Below, piece by piece: positions 1 through 7,931 of a DNA stretch of 25,835 nt. A model generated the notes under the pieces. It did no database searches, had not been told where the DNA came from, and saw nothing but the letters and a program-made list of their open reading frames with translations. A program made the translations under genes and the position numbers. The DNA is from a virus: the IMG/VR virus record IMGVR_UViG_3300027771_000086, positions 1-25,835 of that record; one strand, written 5' to 3'. Each line of letters starts with the position of its first letter. Positions within the stretch are counted from its first letter, which is position 1.

Positions 1-2
1 GT

Positions 3-236
3 AGGCCCAAAATACAGATACTGAACACATGCCCTAACCTGATACGCGAACTGCAAAGTATTCCTCTGGATAAACGCAACCCAGAAGATGTAGATACACA
101 TGCGCCTGACCATGCTTATGACGCACTTAGGTATTTGATTATGTCTAGGCCACGTATAAATGATACGTTGAATCAAATGCGACAATTTCATAGGGAGAGA
201 ATCTATTCTCCGATGGACTCAACTTTTGGATATTAA
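3..236 (+). CDS. terL: Terminase large subunit, C-terminal end (partial)
   Basis: The reading frame is open from the left edge of the window and stops at TAA 234-236, leaving 77 residues. It contains THAPDHAYDALRYLIM. This matches the end of the RNase H-like nuclease domain of large terminase subunits, where an acidic residue in a D-H-A-Y/x-D-A-L-R-Y context helps bind the catalytic metal. The enzyme pumps DNA into the procapsid through the portal and cuts the concatemer. The ATPase domain lies outside the window. The position just upstream of head genes and the portal fits this call. A basic 30-residue tail rich in R, Q and F follows the motif. Family membership is recognised from the motif and context, not from an alignment. 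Confidence 0.85.
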   Translation, partial: RPKIQILNTCPNLIRELQSIPLDKRNPEDVDTHAPDHAYDALRYLIMSRPRINDTLNQMRQFHRERIYSPMDSTFGY

Positions 237-275
237 AAAAACTAAAAAAAACTAAAATAAAAAGAGGAAGAAATT
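237..275 (+). promoter_or_regulatory. A-rich leader with ribosome binding site
   Basis: This short gap between terL and the next gene is almost pure adenine with two copies of an A-run/ACT/A-run pattern, ending in AGAGGAAG at about 263-270. That is a good Shine-Dalgarno sequence with suitable spacing to ATG 276. The poly-A stretch could enhance initiation. No convincing promoter -35/-10 pair is visible. Confidence 0.5.
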
Positions 276-851
276 ATGTCAACAGCTACAGGTCAAGTAA
301 ACATCCGTAAAAACATTAACGATGGGGCAATAGCCTCAGACGTTCGTCTTCTGTCAGAGCGCGTTGGCGCACAAACAGAAGTAACTACAGCTACTATTGC
401 AGTAACTGATGACACTCACACTGACGTTTCTTTTGTGCAACCTGCCGGAACAATCATCCGTAACTTGATTGCTATCCCTGCGGGTAACATTGTAACAGGC
501 GGTAGTAGCGGCAATGACGTAGACTTTAGTCTGGGTACGGCTGCGGGTGGTGGGCAGATTATCGCTACTGAAGCTATTCTAGATGACGGTGGTGCTGCTG
601 TAACTTGGGCTGCTAATGCTCCTTTGTATCTTATTAAAGATTCACACGGACATGCAGCTAACCAGTTTGTAACTACCTCTGTAACCGCAGGTGTTGTAGG
701 TGGCCCCGCTACTTCAGAAGCTATTGTAATTGCAAGCACTTTGTACTCTGCTGCTAATCGTACACTACATGCTCGTTTAACTCCTATTGGAGCTGATCTA
801 GCTACTGCTGCAACAACTGTTAAGTACATTGTTCAGTTCCAAGCACTATAA
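276..851 (+). CDS. Hypothetical protein, possible capsid decoration/surface protein
   Basis: This 191-aa protein lies between terminase and portal, with a strong ribosome binding site (AGAGGA) before its ATG. It is rich in Ala, Thr, Val and Gly with few charged residues. It reads as alternating short hydrophobic strands and small-residue loops (for example AGTIIRNLIAIPAG and YLIKDSHGHAANQFVTT), with no signal peptide and no membrane helix. Such a beta-rich composition next to packaging and portal genes is typical of head decoration or surface proteins, but no specific family is recognised, so the role is inferred from composition and position only. It is followed at once by a strong hairpin terminator, which suggests its mRNA level is set separately from that of the portal. 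Confidence 0.7.
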   Translation: MSTATGQVNIRKNINDGAIASDVRLLSERVGAQTEVTTATIAVTDDTHTDVSFVQPAGTIIRNLIAIPAGNIVTGGSSGNDVDFSLGTAAGGGQIIATEAILDDGGAAVTWAANAPLYLIKDSHGHAANQFVTTSVTAGVVGGPATSEAIVIASTLYSAANRTLHARLTPIGADLATAATTVKYIVQFQAL

Positions 852-865
852 AACTAAGTACTACG

Positions 866-899
866 CCTGCCTGATTCTTCGGATGACGGCAGGTTTTTC
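866..899 (+). terminator. Rho-independent terminator with UUCG loop
   Basis: CCTGCC at 866-871 pairs perfectly with GGCAGG at 888-893. Inside lie a 4x4 internal loop and a short C-T/A-G stem closed by the stable TTCG tetraloop at 879-882 (flanked by C and G). TTTTT follows at 894-898. It lies between the 191-aa gene and the portal gene and probably ends, or partly ends, transcription of the upstream gene. Confidence 0.75.
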
Positions 900-920
900 T
901 GTATAATGTAGGGAAATTAC

Positions 921-3101
921 ATGGCTAACGAAAAAGACGGATTATTTGGAAACGCGGGTGAGATCTACTTTGAAGCTGTTGAGGGCGAAAGTGGTCTTGA
1001 CTTAACTCTTGAGGAATCCATTCGTCTTCAGTTTGTAGGTTTAGTTCAAGATCGCTTTGCACAAGCAGAGTCAGCAAGAGAATCAGATGAAGCTAGATGG
1101 CTACAAGCCTATCACAACTTCCGTGGACTCTATGGTAAGAACGTAAAGTTCCGCGAGTCAGAAAAGTCTAGAGTATTTATCAAAGTTACAAAGACTAAAG
1201 TAATTGCAGCATTTGGTCAGTTAGTAGATGTAATGTTCGGAACAGGTAAGTTCCCTATTGGTGTTAAAGAAACAAAAATACCGGAAGGTGTGTCAACATA
1301 TAGACACCTAGACATGGCTCCTAACATTGAAACAAGCGAACCAGAAGCCAAAGAACCAGAAACAGCAGAAGAAAAAGCACTAGACCCCTTTGACGTAGGC
1401 TACGAAGGTGACGGAAGAGTACTGAAAGCAGGAGCAACTTTCTCAACAGGTGAAAATGCTTTTGAAGACGCAATAAAAGAAGCAGAACTTGAATTTAAAG
1501 ACGGTGTACATCCAAATCCACAAGTTTTAGAAATAGCTCCTGCTAAAGATGCAGCACGTTTAATGCAGAAACTTATACACGATCAGATCGAAGAGTCTAA
1601 CGGGTCTTCTGAACTACGTAATGCGCTATTTGAATCTGCTTTGTTTGGTACAGGTATTGTTAAAGGCCCGTTTAACTTCAACAAAACACTTAGTCGTTGG
1701 GAAAAAGACGAAGAGACAGGCGAAAGAACGTACAATCCGCTATCTGTTCGTGTTCCGCGCATTGAGTTTGTTTCTATTTGGGATTTCTTTCCCGATCCCA
1801 ATGCTACTACTATTGAAGAGTGCGAATACACGTTTCATAGACATAAATTAAACCGATCACAGCTTAGAAACCTAGCTAAACTTCCGCATTTTAGCAAAGA
1901 TCAGATTCGTGAGTGCTTAACGATGGGATCAAACTACGTTGAGAAAGACTACGAGTCTGAATTGAAAGATGATCACCGCAATGAAGACTACGGCAGTGGT
2001 TTATTTGAAGTTTTAGAATACTGGGGAGTCATGGATGCTCAATACGCAAGAGAAGCAGGCATGGACATCCCTGATGAAGTGGATGACCTAGATGAAGTAC
2101 AAGTTAATGCATGGATTAGTAATGGTAAGCTGTTACGTGGCGTTGTTAATCCATTTACTCCGTACAGACTCCCATACAATGCCTTTCCTTACGAGCGTAA
2201 TCCTTATTCTTTCTTCGGTATTGGCGTTGCTGAAAATATGGATGACTCTCAACAGATAATGAACGGACACGCACGTATGGCAATAGACAACCTAGCGTTG
2301 TCAGGCTCTATAGTCTTTGACGTAGACGAGTCTGCTTTAGTTGGCGGGCAGTCAATGGAAATATATCCCGGAAAAGTCTTTAGGCGACAGTCAGGAATGC
2401 AAGGTCAGTCAATACACGGCTTAAAGTTCCCTAACACTACGCAAGAAAACTTACAAATGTTTGATAAGTTCCGTCAGCTTGCAGATGAGCAGACCGGAAT
2501 ACCTAGTTACTCGCATGGACAGACAGGCGTACAGAGCATGACTCGTACAGCGTCAGGTATGTCGATGCTTCTAGGTGCAGCAAGTCTTAATATTAAAACA
2601 GTTGTTAAGAACGTAGATGATTTCTTGTTGAAGCCTTTAGGTAAAGCTTATTACCAGTGGAACATGCAGTTCTTTGAAGGCGAATTAGATATTGAAGGCG
2701 ATTTAGAAATTAACGCAATGGGTACTAACAGCCTAATGCAAAAAGAAGTTCGTAGTCAGCGTTTGACCATGTTCTTACAAACCGCACAGAACCCCGCTAT
2801 TGCACCGTTTGTTAAAATCTCTAAGATTGTTAGTGAACTTGCATACAGTTTAGACTTAGATCCTGATGAGATACTCAACGATCCTGAAGAAGCTGCAATC
2901 ATGGCACAGATCATAGGAGCGCAAAATGTTGGACAAGCAAATGGCAGCGAGGTTGTCACCCCTGACGAGCAACAAGGAGCTATGGGAGGCGCTCAAGGAG
3001 CATCTCAACAACCTCAAGGACTTGGAGCTACAGGGACTGGCGGTGGCAACATTGGAACTGGAAGTGTTCCGCAAGCAGGGGAAAGTGAGTTCTCTGGTTA
3101 A
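921..3101 (+). CDS. Portal protein
   Basis: This 726-aa protein forms the dodecameric ring at the capsid vertex through which DNA enters and leaves, and to which the adaptor attaches. An N-terminal helical segment (about 35-75, with ARESDEARWLQAYHNFRGLYG) is followed by SRVFIKVTKTKVIAAFGQL (about 83-101), a clip/wing pattern common in podovirus portals. A Glu/Pro-rich insert covers about 108-180. LRNALFESALFGTGIVKGPF (about 233-252) is the usual wing motif. The crown-side helices include ENMDDSQQIMNGHARMAIDN and the stretch TRTASGMSMLLGAASLNIK. The last 55 residues are Gln/Gly-rich and look disordered. The length is close to that of the P22 portal (725 aa) and longer than that of T7. The gene follows terminase and precedes scaffold and capsid, as expected. 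Its ribosome binding site (AGGGAAA) is modest. Confidence 0.9.
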   Translation: MANEKDGLFGNAGEIYFEAVEGESGLDLTLEESIRLQFVGLVQDRFAQAESARESDEARWLQAYHNFRGLYGKNVKFRESEKSRVFIKVTKTKVIAAFGQLVDVMFGTGKFPIGVKETKIPEGVSTYRHLDMAPNIETSEPEAKEPETAEEKALDPFDVGYEGDGRVLKAGATFSTGENAFEDAIKEAELEFKDGVHPNPQVLEIAPAKDAARLMQKLIHDQIEESNGSSELRNALFESALFGTGIVKGPFNFNKTLSRWEKDEETGERTYNPLSVRVPRIEFVSIWDFFPDPNATTIEECEYTFHRHKLNRSQLRNLAKLPHFSKDQIRECLTMGSNYVEKDYESELKDDHRNEDYGSGLFEVLEYWGVMDAQYAREAGMDIPDEVDDLDEVQVNAWISNGKLLRGVVNPFTPYRLPYNAFPYERNPYSFFGIGVAENMDDSQQIMNGHARMAIDNLALSGSIVFDVDESALVGGQSMEIYPGKVFRRQSGMQGQSIHGLKFPNTTQENLQMFDKFRQLADEQTGIPSYSHGQTGVQSMTRTASGMSMLLGAASLNIKTVVKNVDDFLLKPLGKAYYQWNMQFFEGELDIEGDLEINAMGTNSLMQKEVRSQRLTMFLQTAQNPAIAPFVKISKIVSELAYSLDLDPDEILNDPEEAAIMAQIIGAQNVGQANGSEVVTPDEQQGAMGGAQGASQQPQGLGATGTGGGNIGTGSVPQAGESEFSG

Positions 3102-3159
3102 TTTAATGCAGCTTAAAGACCAAGTTGGCGAAGCTAAACAACGAACAGAAGGTTCTTAA
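3085..3159 (+). CDS. Candidate mini-ORF overlapping portal 3' end (24 aa)
   Basis: A +1-frame reading frame starts at GTG 3085, overlaps the last 17 nt of the portal gene and ends at 3159, two bases before the next ATG. The peptide is hydrophilic and Lys/Glu/Gln-rich (LMQLKDQVGEAKQRTEGS at its end). An AGGGG lies upstream, but with only about 3 nt spacing, which is short. An alternative ATG at 3106 gives 17 aa. It neatly fills the only otherwise empty gap between the portal and the next gene, which is why it is listed, but the ribosome binding site is poor and no family is recognised. It may be a chance frame. Confidence 0.25.
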   Translation: MSSLVNLMQLKDQVGEAKQRTEGS

Positions 3160-3161
3160 TT

Positions 3162-4919
3162 ATGAATAAAATGTATAACATGGGTGGCGAAACCGCTGAC
3201 GATAAGCGTTACAGAATGCAAATGCAAAAGAAGCGCGGCTCGTATGACGAAGGTGGTGGAGCTGAAATGTCTGATGTTGATAAGTTTATAAAATTAAACG
3301 CTGATTTAGACGCAGCCCAACAAAAATACAAAGGCAATTCTGAAGCTTTAGAAAACGTAGCTCGACATCGCCGTGATATTGAAAATAGTTTTAGCTCAGA
3401 AACCCGCGCCGAAGCGTTTCAAAAAATGGATGCAGATGCAGAAGCCCTTGATTCAAGTGAACGAAGAAACAAGCAACAGACTATTCAAGATTCTGGTGCG
3501 GGTCTTCTTGAAGAAGTTCGCAACCGCAGGAGCATGGGCGGTGAAATGGATGACCGTGAAGGCTACGCTTCTGGCGTTTCACTTGTTAACTATTTTATTA
3601 AGTCTAAAGAAGGCCAAAGCATTATAAAAGATCTAGTAAAAGGCGTAGATAAGCCTCTTAAAGCTGATGCTAGAGTGGCTAAAGTTCTCACAGACGACTA
3701 CGATTCGGTTGATTTGCAAAGAATGGCTGAAGCTTTAGCAACAACTGTACAGGCAAATACAAAATACAGTGCTGACGGTGTAGCTTCTTTAACAACAAAC
3801 AAGTCAAATATTGTAAACGAAGCAGCCAATCAAGCTAATATAGGAATCAGTGGGACTAGCCTTAAAACAATAAGCCCTCAAGCTTTAGAAACTATGCTAT
3901 ATTTAAACAATCAAGGAGCAGGGGGAGGCAAGTCTAAAGGGATTTTAAATACTATTGTTCAGTTTAAAAGAGCCTTAACAGAAAAACCAAGTTTAATGTC
4001 TGGGTATACTCCTGATATTTCATCAACTGGAAAAGGAAAAAAAGCAGTAGGGCAAGGAATTGTAGCAGGAACAGGAGTAGGAATTGTAGCAGGAGCAGGT
4101 GGAGTATTGCTTTTTGCAGACGAAGACAAAACTGAAAAATCAGTTGAAGCTCCAATGTCAGAAGAAATTGAAAAAGATGCAAAAACTTTAGAAGCCGAAA
4201 ACTTTGATAGGGTATTCAGTAAAAAAATAAAAAATGCTGAAAAAGGACAGACTTCATATATGTATAAGCCTTTAGATCCAGACGCGCCTGAAAGAGAAAT
4301 TGCACTTGAACTTGAAGCGGGAGACACTAAGCTAGTTCCAAAAAACAAAGGCGGCATGATGAAGTACGCTGAAGGCTCTATGCTTATGCCACCCGAAATG
4401 GAAATGGAAGAAGACATGCCTGAAGATACCTACGACAACATCCCAGAAGATGAGATGGATGCTGTAGAAGCTTCACAGCTTCCAGACTCAGAAATGGAAG
4501 AGGACTACACAGGCTATGTATTAGGGCAGTCTTTAGACACAGAAGAACAAGATTATTTAATGGGCGTTCTAGAAACAGACGAGCGTTTAAGTGGCATCTT
4601 TGACAAGGTTATGGATGTTGCAGGAGAATTTGCCGGAGAAGGAGCCGTAGAAGGCCCCGGAACTGGCACATCAGATTCGATACCCGCAAGGTTGTCGGAT
4701 GGTGAATTTGTTTTCACCAAGAAAGCCACCGATCAAATGGGCGCGGATCAGCTACAAACTATGATGGACGATGCTGAACGTGCTTATGATGGTGGTTACA
4801 TGAAGAAAGCATTCGGAGGTTTAACTAGCGAAGACGATATAAAAATGTCTTCTTATGACAGTGATGACGAAGTTAAGAAACAAATGGTCACTGCTAACCG
4901 GATGCCAAGCGTAAGATAA
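3162..4919 (+). CDS. Virion-associated protein with one membrane segment and GTGTSDSIPA motif
   Basis: This 585-aa protein sits between portal and scaffold. The start ATG has GAAGG about 9 nt upstream. The N-terminal part (about 1-290) is hydrophilic and helical, with Met/Gly/Gly tags (YNMGGE, RSMGGEMDD). Residues 295-319 form a Gly/Ala/Val membrane-compatible segment encoded by a near-perfect 24-nt tandem repeat (GIVAGTGV then GIVAGAGG, 4056-4103). A long acidic stretch (Glu/Asp/Met-rich, about 405-455) follows. The C-terminus contains GPGTGTSDSIPARLSDGEFV (about 499-518), a motif I recognise from many marine phage virion and tape-measure-like proteins, with no known function. A GGYMKKAFGG tag is close to the end. 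The context suggests a head or ejected protein. A tape measure is unlikely because no tail-tube genes are present. No enzyme motif is seen. Confidence 0.75.
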   Translation: MNKMYNMGGETADDKRYRMQMQKKRGSYDEGGGAEMSDVDKFIKLNADLDAAQQKYKGNSEALENVARHRRDIENSFSSETRAEAFQKMDADAEALDSSERRNKQQTIQDSGAGLLEEVRNRRSMGGEMDDREGYASGVSLVNYFIKSKEGQSIIKDLVKGVDKPLKADARVAKVLTDDYDSVDLQRMAEALATTVQANTKYSADGVASLTTNKSNIVNEAANQANIGISGTSLKTISPQALETMLYLNNQGAGGGKSKGILNTIVQFKRALTEKPSLMSGYTPDISSTGKGKKAVGQGIVAGTGVGIVAGAGGVLLFADEDKTEKSVEAPMSEEIEKDAKTLEAENFDRVFSKKIKNAEKGQTSYMYKPLDPDAPEREIALELEAGDTKLVPKNKGGMMKYAEGSMLMPPEMEMEEDMPEDTYDNIPEDEMDAVEASQLPDSEMEEDYTGYVLGQSLDTEEQDYLMGVLETDERLSGIFDKVMDVAGEFAGEGAVEGPGTGTSDSIPARLSDGEFVFTKKATDQMGADQLQTMMDDAERAYDGGYMKKAFGGLTSEDDIKMSSYDSDDEVKKQMVTANRMPSVR

Positions 4920-5062
4920 CGATAAAGCCACTTTATTAATTTAAACCCTTTATCACAAAATATAATCCAGAGGCCACCTTGAAGTATCAAGACCCTATAT
5001 TACAAACGCGAGTAATATAGCCACCTTGAAAGACTAGCAAGCCCCAAAAGGAGAGTGACAAG
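4920..5062 (+). promoter_or_regulatory. Non-coding leader upstream of scaffold with inverted and direct repeats
   Basis: This is the largest gap in the window. TATAAT at 4961-4966 looks like a -10 box, but no clear -35 accompanies it. Further on, GCCACCTTGAA occurs twice (4973-4983 and 5020-5030). Between the copies lies a perfect 9-bp inverted repeat, CTATATTAC (4995-5003) and GTAATATAG (5012-5020), with an 8-nt loop, plus a small CTTGA/TCAAG stem (4979-4992). No T-run follows, so it is not a standard terminator. AGGAG at 5049-5053 is the scaffold ribosome binding site. It is plausibly a promoter or structured mRNA leader controlling the highly expressed scaffold/capsid genes. That role is inferred. 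Confidence 0.55.
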
Positions 5063-5905
5063 ATGAGTAATGTAACAGAACAACTTGATGAACCCGAAGC
5101 CAATCCATACAATTCTCGAAAGGCGTGGCACACAGAAGACGCCCCCAGTCGAGGATCAGCAGATGGGCTATACCAAGAAGAGACACCTAAGAAGGCTACC
5201 CGCAAAGCGGCCCCTGAAGAGGAAGCTCAGACAGGTACTACAAATTATAAGAAACGATACGATGATCTAAAGAAACATTACGATCAGAAAATTGCAGACT
5301 TTAAGCAGAAAGAACTACAACTTACAGCAGCGGCAACAGAAACGCAACCTGCGTATGCCCCGCCTAAGTCAGCCGAAGATCTTGAAAACTTTCGTGAGCA
5401 ATATCCTGATCTATATGAAACCGTAGAAACTGTTGCACACTTACAAAGTGAACAACAAATGCAAGCTTTAAAAACTAAAATGTCTGTTCTTGAAGAACGA
5501 GAATTAAACATACAGCGAAAAGAAGCTGAATCTACACTACGCTCACGGCATCCTGATTTTGAGGATATACGAGGCGATGATAAGTTCCACGAATGGGCTA
5601 AAGAACAACCTGAAGTAATTCAAGGTTGGATCTATGAAAACCCAGACAATGTTAATTTAGCAGTCAAAGCTATTGATCTTTATAAAATGGAGAACGGCAT
5701 CAAGACAAGTAAGAAGCAAAAACCGTCTAAGTCACAATCTTCCAACTCTTCAGCAGCAGATATGGTATCTACAAGAACTACTCGCGTAGATTCTAAGCAG
5801 CCAAAGATTTGGACACAACGGGAAATTGCAGCTTTGTCTATACAACAATATGATAAGTTTGAACAAGAAATTGATTTAGCTATCATGGAAGGCAGAGTGC
5901 AGTAA
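5063..5905 (+). CDS. Capsid assembly scaffolding protein
   Basis: This 280-aa protein lies directly upstream of the major capsid gene, the usual place for scaffold. Residues 1-60 are polar and disordered. About 60-90 and 110-160 are highly charged Lys/Glu/Gln helices of coiled-coil character (NYKKRYDDLKKHYDQKIADF; LKTKMSVLEERELNIQRKEA). A Ser/Lys-rich linker at about 213-235 leads to a C-terminal helix-turn-helix (WTQREIAALSIQQYDKFEQE, ending in AIMEGRVQ). In P22- and T7-type scaffolds such a C-terminal basic/helical hairpin contacts the coat protein. The protein chaperones procapsid assembly and is lost before or during DNA packaging. No protease motif is seen, so recycling or external proteolysis is presumed. 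The ribosome binding site AGGAG is clear. Confidence 0.85.
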   Translation: MSNVTEQLDEPEANPYNSRKAWHTEDAPSRGSADGLYQEETPKKATRKAAPEEEAQTGTTNYKKRYDDLKKHYDQKIADFKQKELQLTAAATETQPAYAPPKSAEDLENFREQYPDLYETVETVAHLQSEQQMQALKTKMSVLEERELNIQRKEAESTLRSRHPDFEDIRGDDKFHEWAKEQPEVIQGWIYENPDNVNLAVKAIDLYKMENGIKTSKKQKPSKSQSSNSSAADMVSTRTTRVDSKQPKIWTQREIAALSIQQYDKFEQEIDLAIMEGRVQ

Positions 5906-5938
5906 CTACTTATTGTCTTTTTTTAGGAGTAACACAAC

Positions 5939-6928
5939 ATGGCTTTTAACCAATCGGACGCTCTATTTGAGCAAGGCACAGACACTAACGGTAACTTCGG
6001 TAACTCAGTAGCTGGCCAAACTAACAGTTTCTTTCTTCCTTCGATTTACTCGAAGAAAGTTCTTAACTTCTTTCGCAAAGCTTCTGTAGCTGAAGCAATT
6101 ACCAACACTGATTACAGTGGTGAAATTTCGTCTTTTGGTGATTCTGTAAAGGTTATCAAAGAACCAGTAATTACTGTTTATCAGTATGAGCGTGGTGCAG
6201 ACGTAACTCAAACTAAGCTAACTGACCAAGAAATTACTTTGGTTGTTGACGTAGCCAACGCATTTAAATTCATCGTTGATGATATTGAAACTGCAATGTC
6301 TCACGTTAACTTTAAAGAAGTTGCTGCTTCTTCTGCTGCTTACGCATTGAAAGATGCTTTTGACGCAGGTGTAATTGCGAAGATGATCGCGGGCGTTTCA
6401 GCTTCAAGCCCTAACCACATCCTTGGTAGCGACAGTGCTACTGACCTAGCCGCCGGAACTTTTGACGGTACTGGTAACTTGGATATTGGTTTTGGAACTA
6501 ATGAGCATGATCCTCTTGATCTTATGGCGTACATGGCCCGTCTTCTTGACGAGCAAAGCATTCCAGAAGAAGGTCGTTGGTTCTTGGCTCCACCTAGCTT
6601 TTACGAGCAGTTGTCTCAGTCTAGCTCTAAGCTAATGTCTGTAGACTTCAACGCAGGCCAAGGCTCTATCCGTAACGGTCTAGTATCATCTGGCAAGCTA
6701 CGCGGCTTTGACATGTACAAGTCTAACAACATTGCTACTCCAAGCAATGCTGCGGGTCAAGTACTGTCTGGTCACATTAGCTCCACTGCAACTGCACAGA
6801 CTATCACAAGCACTGAGGTCATCCGTGATCCAGATAGCTTCGGTGACATCTGTCGTGGTCTGCACGTATATGGTGCTAAAGTATTACGTCCTGAAGCAAT
6901 GGTTTCAGCGTTCTACGGTATCGACTAA
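5939..6928 (+). CDS. Major capsid protein
   Basis: This 329-aa protein follows the scaffold gene after 33 nt, with a strong AGGAG ribosome binding site, and a hairpin terminator comes soon after it. The sequence suits an HK97-fold coat of podovirus size. It has an extended N-arm (FFLPSIYSKKVLNFFRKASV), an E-loop/strand region (GDSVKVIKEPVITVYQYERG), the segment AFKFIVDDIETAMSHVNFKE typical of spine-helix entry in T7-like and related coats, and an A-domain with EEGRWFLAPPSFYEQLSQSS. The last residues, ending in ALVSAFYGID-like sequence (EAMVSAFYGID), form the usual C-terminal strand. There is no N-terminal protease-cleavage delta domain, consistent with the separate scaffold. Assignment rests on position, length and fold-like pattern. 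Confidence 0.85.
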   Translation: MAFNQSDALFEQGTDTNGNFGNSVAGQTNSFFLPSIYSKKVLNFFRKASVAEAITNTDYSGEISSFGDSVKVIKEPVITVYQYERGADVTQTKLTDQEITLVVDVANAFKFIVDDIETAMSHVNFKEVAASSAAYALKDAFDAGVIAKMIAGVSASSPNHILGSDSATDLAAGTFDGTGNLDIGFGTNEHDPLDLMAYMARLLDEQSIPEEGRWFLAPPSFYEQLSQSSSKLMSVDFNAGQGSIRNGLVSSGKLRGFDMYKSNNIATPSNAAGQVLSGHISSTATAQTITSTEVIRDPDSFGDICRGLHVYGAKVLRPEAMVSAFYGID

Positions 6929-6940
6929 GTAAGTAACTAG

Positions 6941-6970
6941 AGATGGGGGTGTAAAAGCCCCCTGATCTTT
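6941..6970 (+). terminator. Hairpin terminator/attenuator after the capsid gene
   Basis: GGGGG at 6945-6949 pairs with CCCCC at 6958-6962 across an 8-nt loop. AGAT before and ATCT after extend the stem across a 2-nt TG bulge. Only a short T-run (TTT) follows, so it probably acts as a leaky terminator or mRNA-stabilising hairpin. A strong stop signal behind the capsid gene is common in podoviruses and would keep capsid mRNA in excess over tail mRNA. Confidence 0.6.
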
Positions 6971-6983
6971 ATAAGAGGTATTT

Positions 6984-7157
6984 ATGCCACTAGTAGGAAG
7001 CGACAACAAGCCTGTAATGATTAAAGGAAACAGCAAGAAAAGAATTCTTGGAGACACAGGTAACTGGTACAAGCCAGAGAATAAAAAAAAATACGAAGAT
7101 AACTGGGACGCTATTTTCGGAAAGAAAGAAACTGAAACTAAATCAAAGGCGCAATAA
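6984..7157 (+). CDS. Small basic hypothetical protein (57 aa)
   Basis: ATG 6984 has AGAGG 7 nt upstream, and the frame ends at TAA 7155-7157, three bases before the adaptor start. The protein is very Lys-rich (about one residue in four is Lys or Arg), with GDTGNWYKPENKKKYEDNWD as its aromatic core, and ends in a polar Lys/Glu/Thr tail. No membrane segment or known domain is seen. The good ribosome binding site, tight packing between capsid and adaptor, and compact composition argue that it is a real gene. Its place suggests a minor head or head-completion protein, but this is only positional inference. Confidence 0.7.
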   Translation: MPLVGSDNKPVMIKGNSKKRILGDTGNWYKPENKKKYEDNWDAIFGKKETETKSKAQ

Positions 7158-7160
7158 TTT

Positions 7161-7931
7161 ATGGCAACAACCTACCTTGAATTAACTAATGAGCTTCTAC
7201 GAGAACTCAATGAAGTTGCCCTTACATCAACAACTTTCGCAGGCGCGTTAGGTGTTCAACAACATGTCAAAGACTCAGTAAACCGCGCTTACTTTGATAT
7301 TATAACTGAAGAACCACAATGGCCTTTTCTAGCTTCGGCAGAAAGTGGTGAGACAGATCCCATGTACGGCAACGTATATGTTGAGACTGTTGCAGGCACA
7401 AGATTTTATGAACTAAAACCCGCTAGTTCAAACATTACAACGGATTTTAGTTCAATAGACTGGGACAACTTCTACATGACCACCGTAGGTGTCTCAGGTG
7501 AAGTAGCTCCTTATGTAGCTAGAAACTTACGCTTTATGACTATAGAAGCTTGGAAAGACTTTCGCAGAATTTCGGAGAACTTAGATGATGCAGACTCTCA
7601 ACAATTTGGTGTACCTAACGCTGTTATACGTAGCCCTGACTCTCGCAAATTTGGACTCAGTCCCATTCCTGACAAGGTCTACCGCGTCTGGTTCTACGCT
7701 TGGGATCTTCCTTCAAGACTCTCTGGACACGGAGACACTATAGTTTTTCCAGATTTGTATACGGGCGTTCTACAAGCTAGAGCTAGGTACTACATCTGGC
7801 AGTTTAAAGATAACCCGCAAGCAGCAGCTTTTGCACTAGAAGATTATAGAAAAGGTTTACGTAGCATGCGCTCTAATCTTATTGAGCCAGTACCTGCGGA
7901 TATTAAAGATGACCGGATGAGGTTCGTTTAA
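7161..7931 (+). CDS. Head-tail adaptor (connector) protein
   Basis: This 256-aa protein begins with a helical stretch typical of podoviral adaptors (TTYLELTNELLRELNEVAL, then VKDSVNRAYFDIITEEPQWP). A beta-rich middle follows (TRFYELKPAS; FGVPNAVIRSPDSRKFGLSP; YRVWFYAWDLPSRLS). The C-terminal helices include VFPDLYTGVLQARARYYIWQ. This order (two N-terminal helices, a beta insertion, C-terminal helices) matches the adaptor family of short-tailed phages that includes T7 gp11-like tail tubular protein A and the SU10 adaptor. It binds beneath the portal and links it to the nozzle. The stop overlaps the next ATG by one base (TAATG), implying translational coupling with the nozzle gene, its structural partner. 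Confidence 0.75.
   Translation: MATTYLELTNELLRELNEVALTSTTFAGALGVQQHVKDSVNRAYFDIITEEPQWPFLASAESGETDPMYGNVYVETVAGTRFYELKPASSNITTDFSSIDWDNFYMTTVGVSGEVAPYVARNLRFMTIEAWKDFRRISENLDDADSQQFGVPNAVIRSPDSRKFGLSPIPDKVYRVWFYAWDLPSRLSGHGDTIVFPDLYTGVLQARARYYIWQFKDNPQAAAFALEDYRKGLRSMRSNLIEPVPADIKDDRMRFV

Noticed and set aside
416-829. Long antisense reading frame opposite the 191-aa gene (137 aa)
   Set aside because: No ribosome binding site, Pro/Ser/Val-biased composition typical of the reverse frame of an Ala/Thr-rich gene, and all convincing genes are on the + strand.
902-907. TATAAT directly after the first terminator, as a portal promoter
   Set aside because: No -35 at the right distance (that stretch is part of the terminator stem). 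Given the AT-rich sequence, a six-base match alone is not convincing.
3078-3101. Programmed frameshift extending the portal protein into the mini-ORF
   Set aside because: The extension frame would need a +1 shift and there is no slippery heptamer in the right phase. GGGGAAA is not aligned with the codons as needed.
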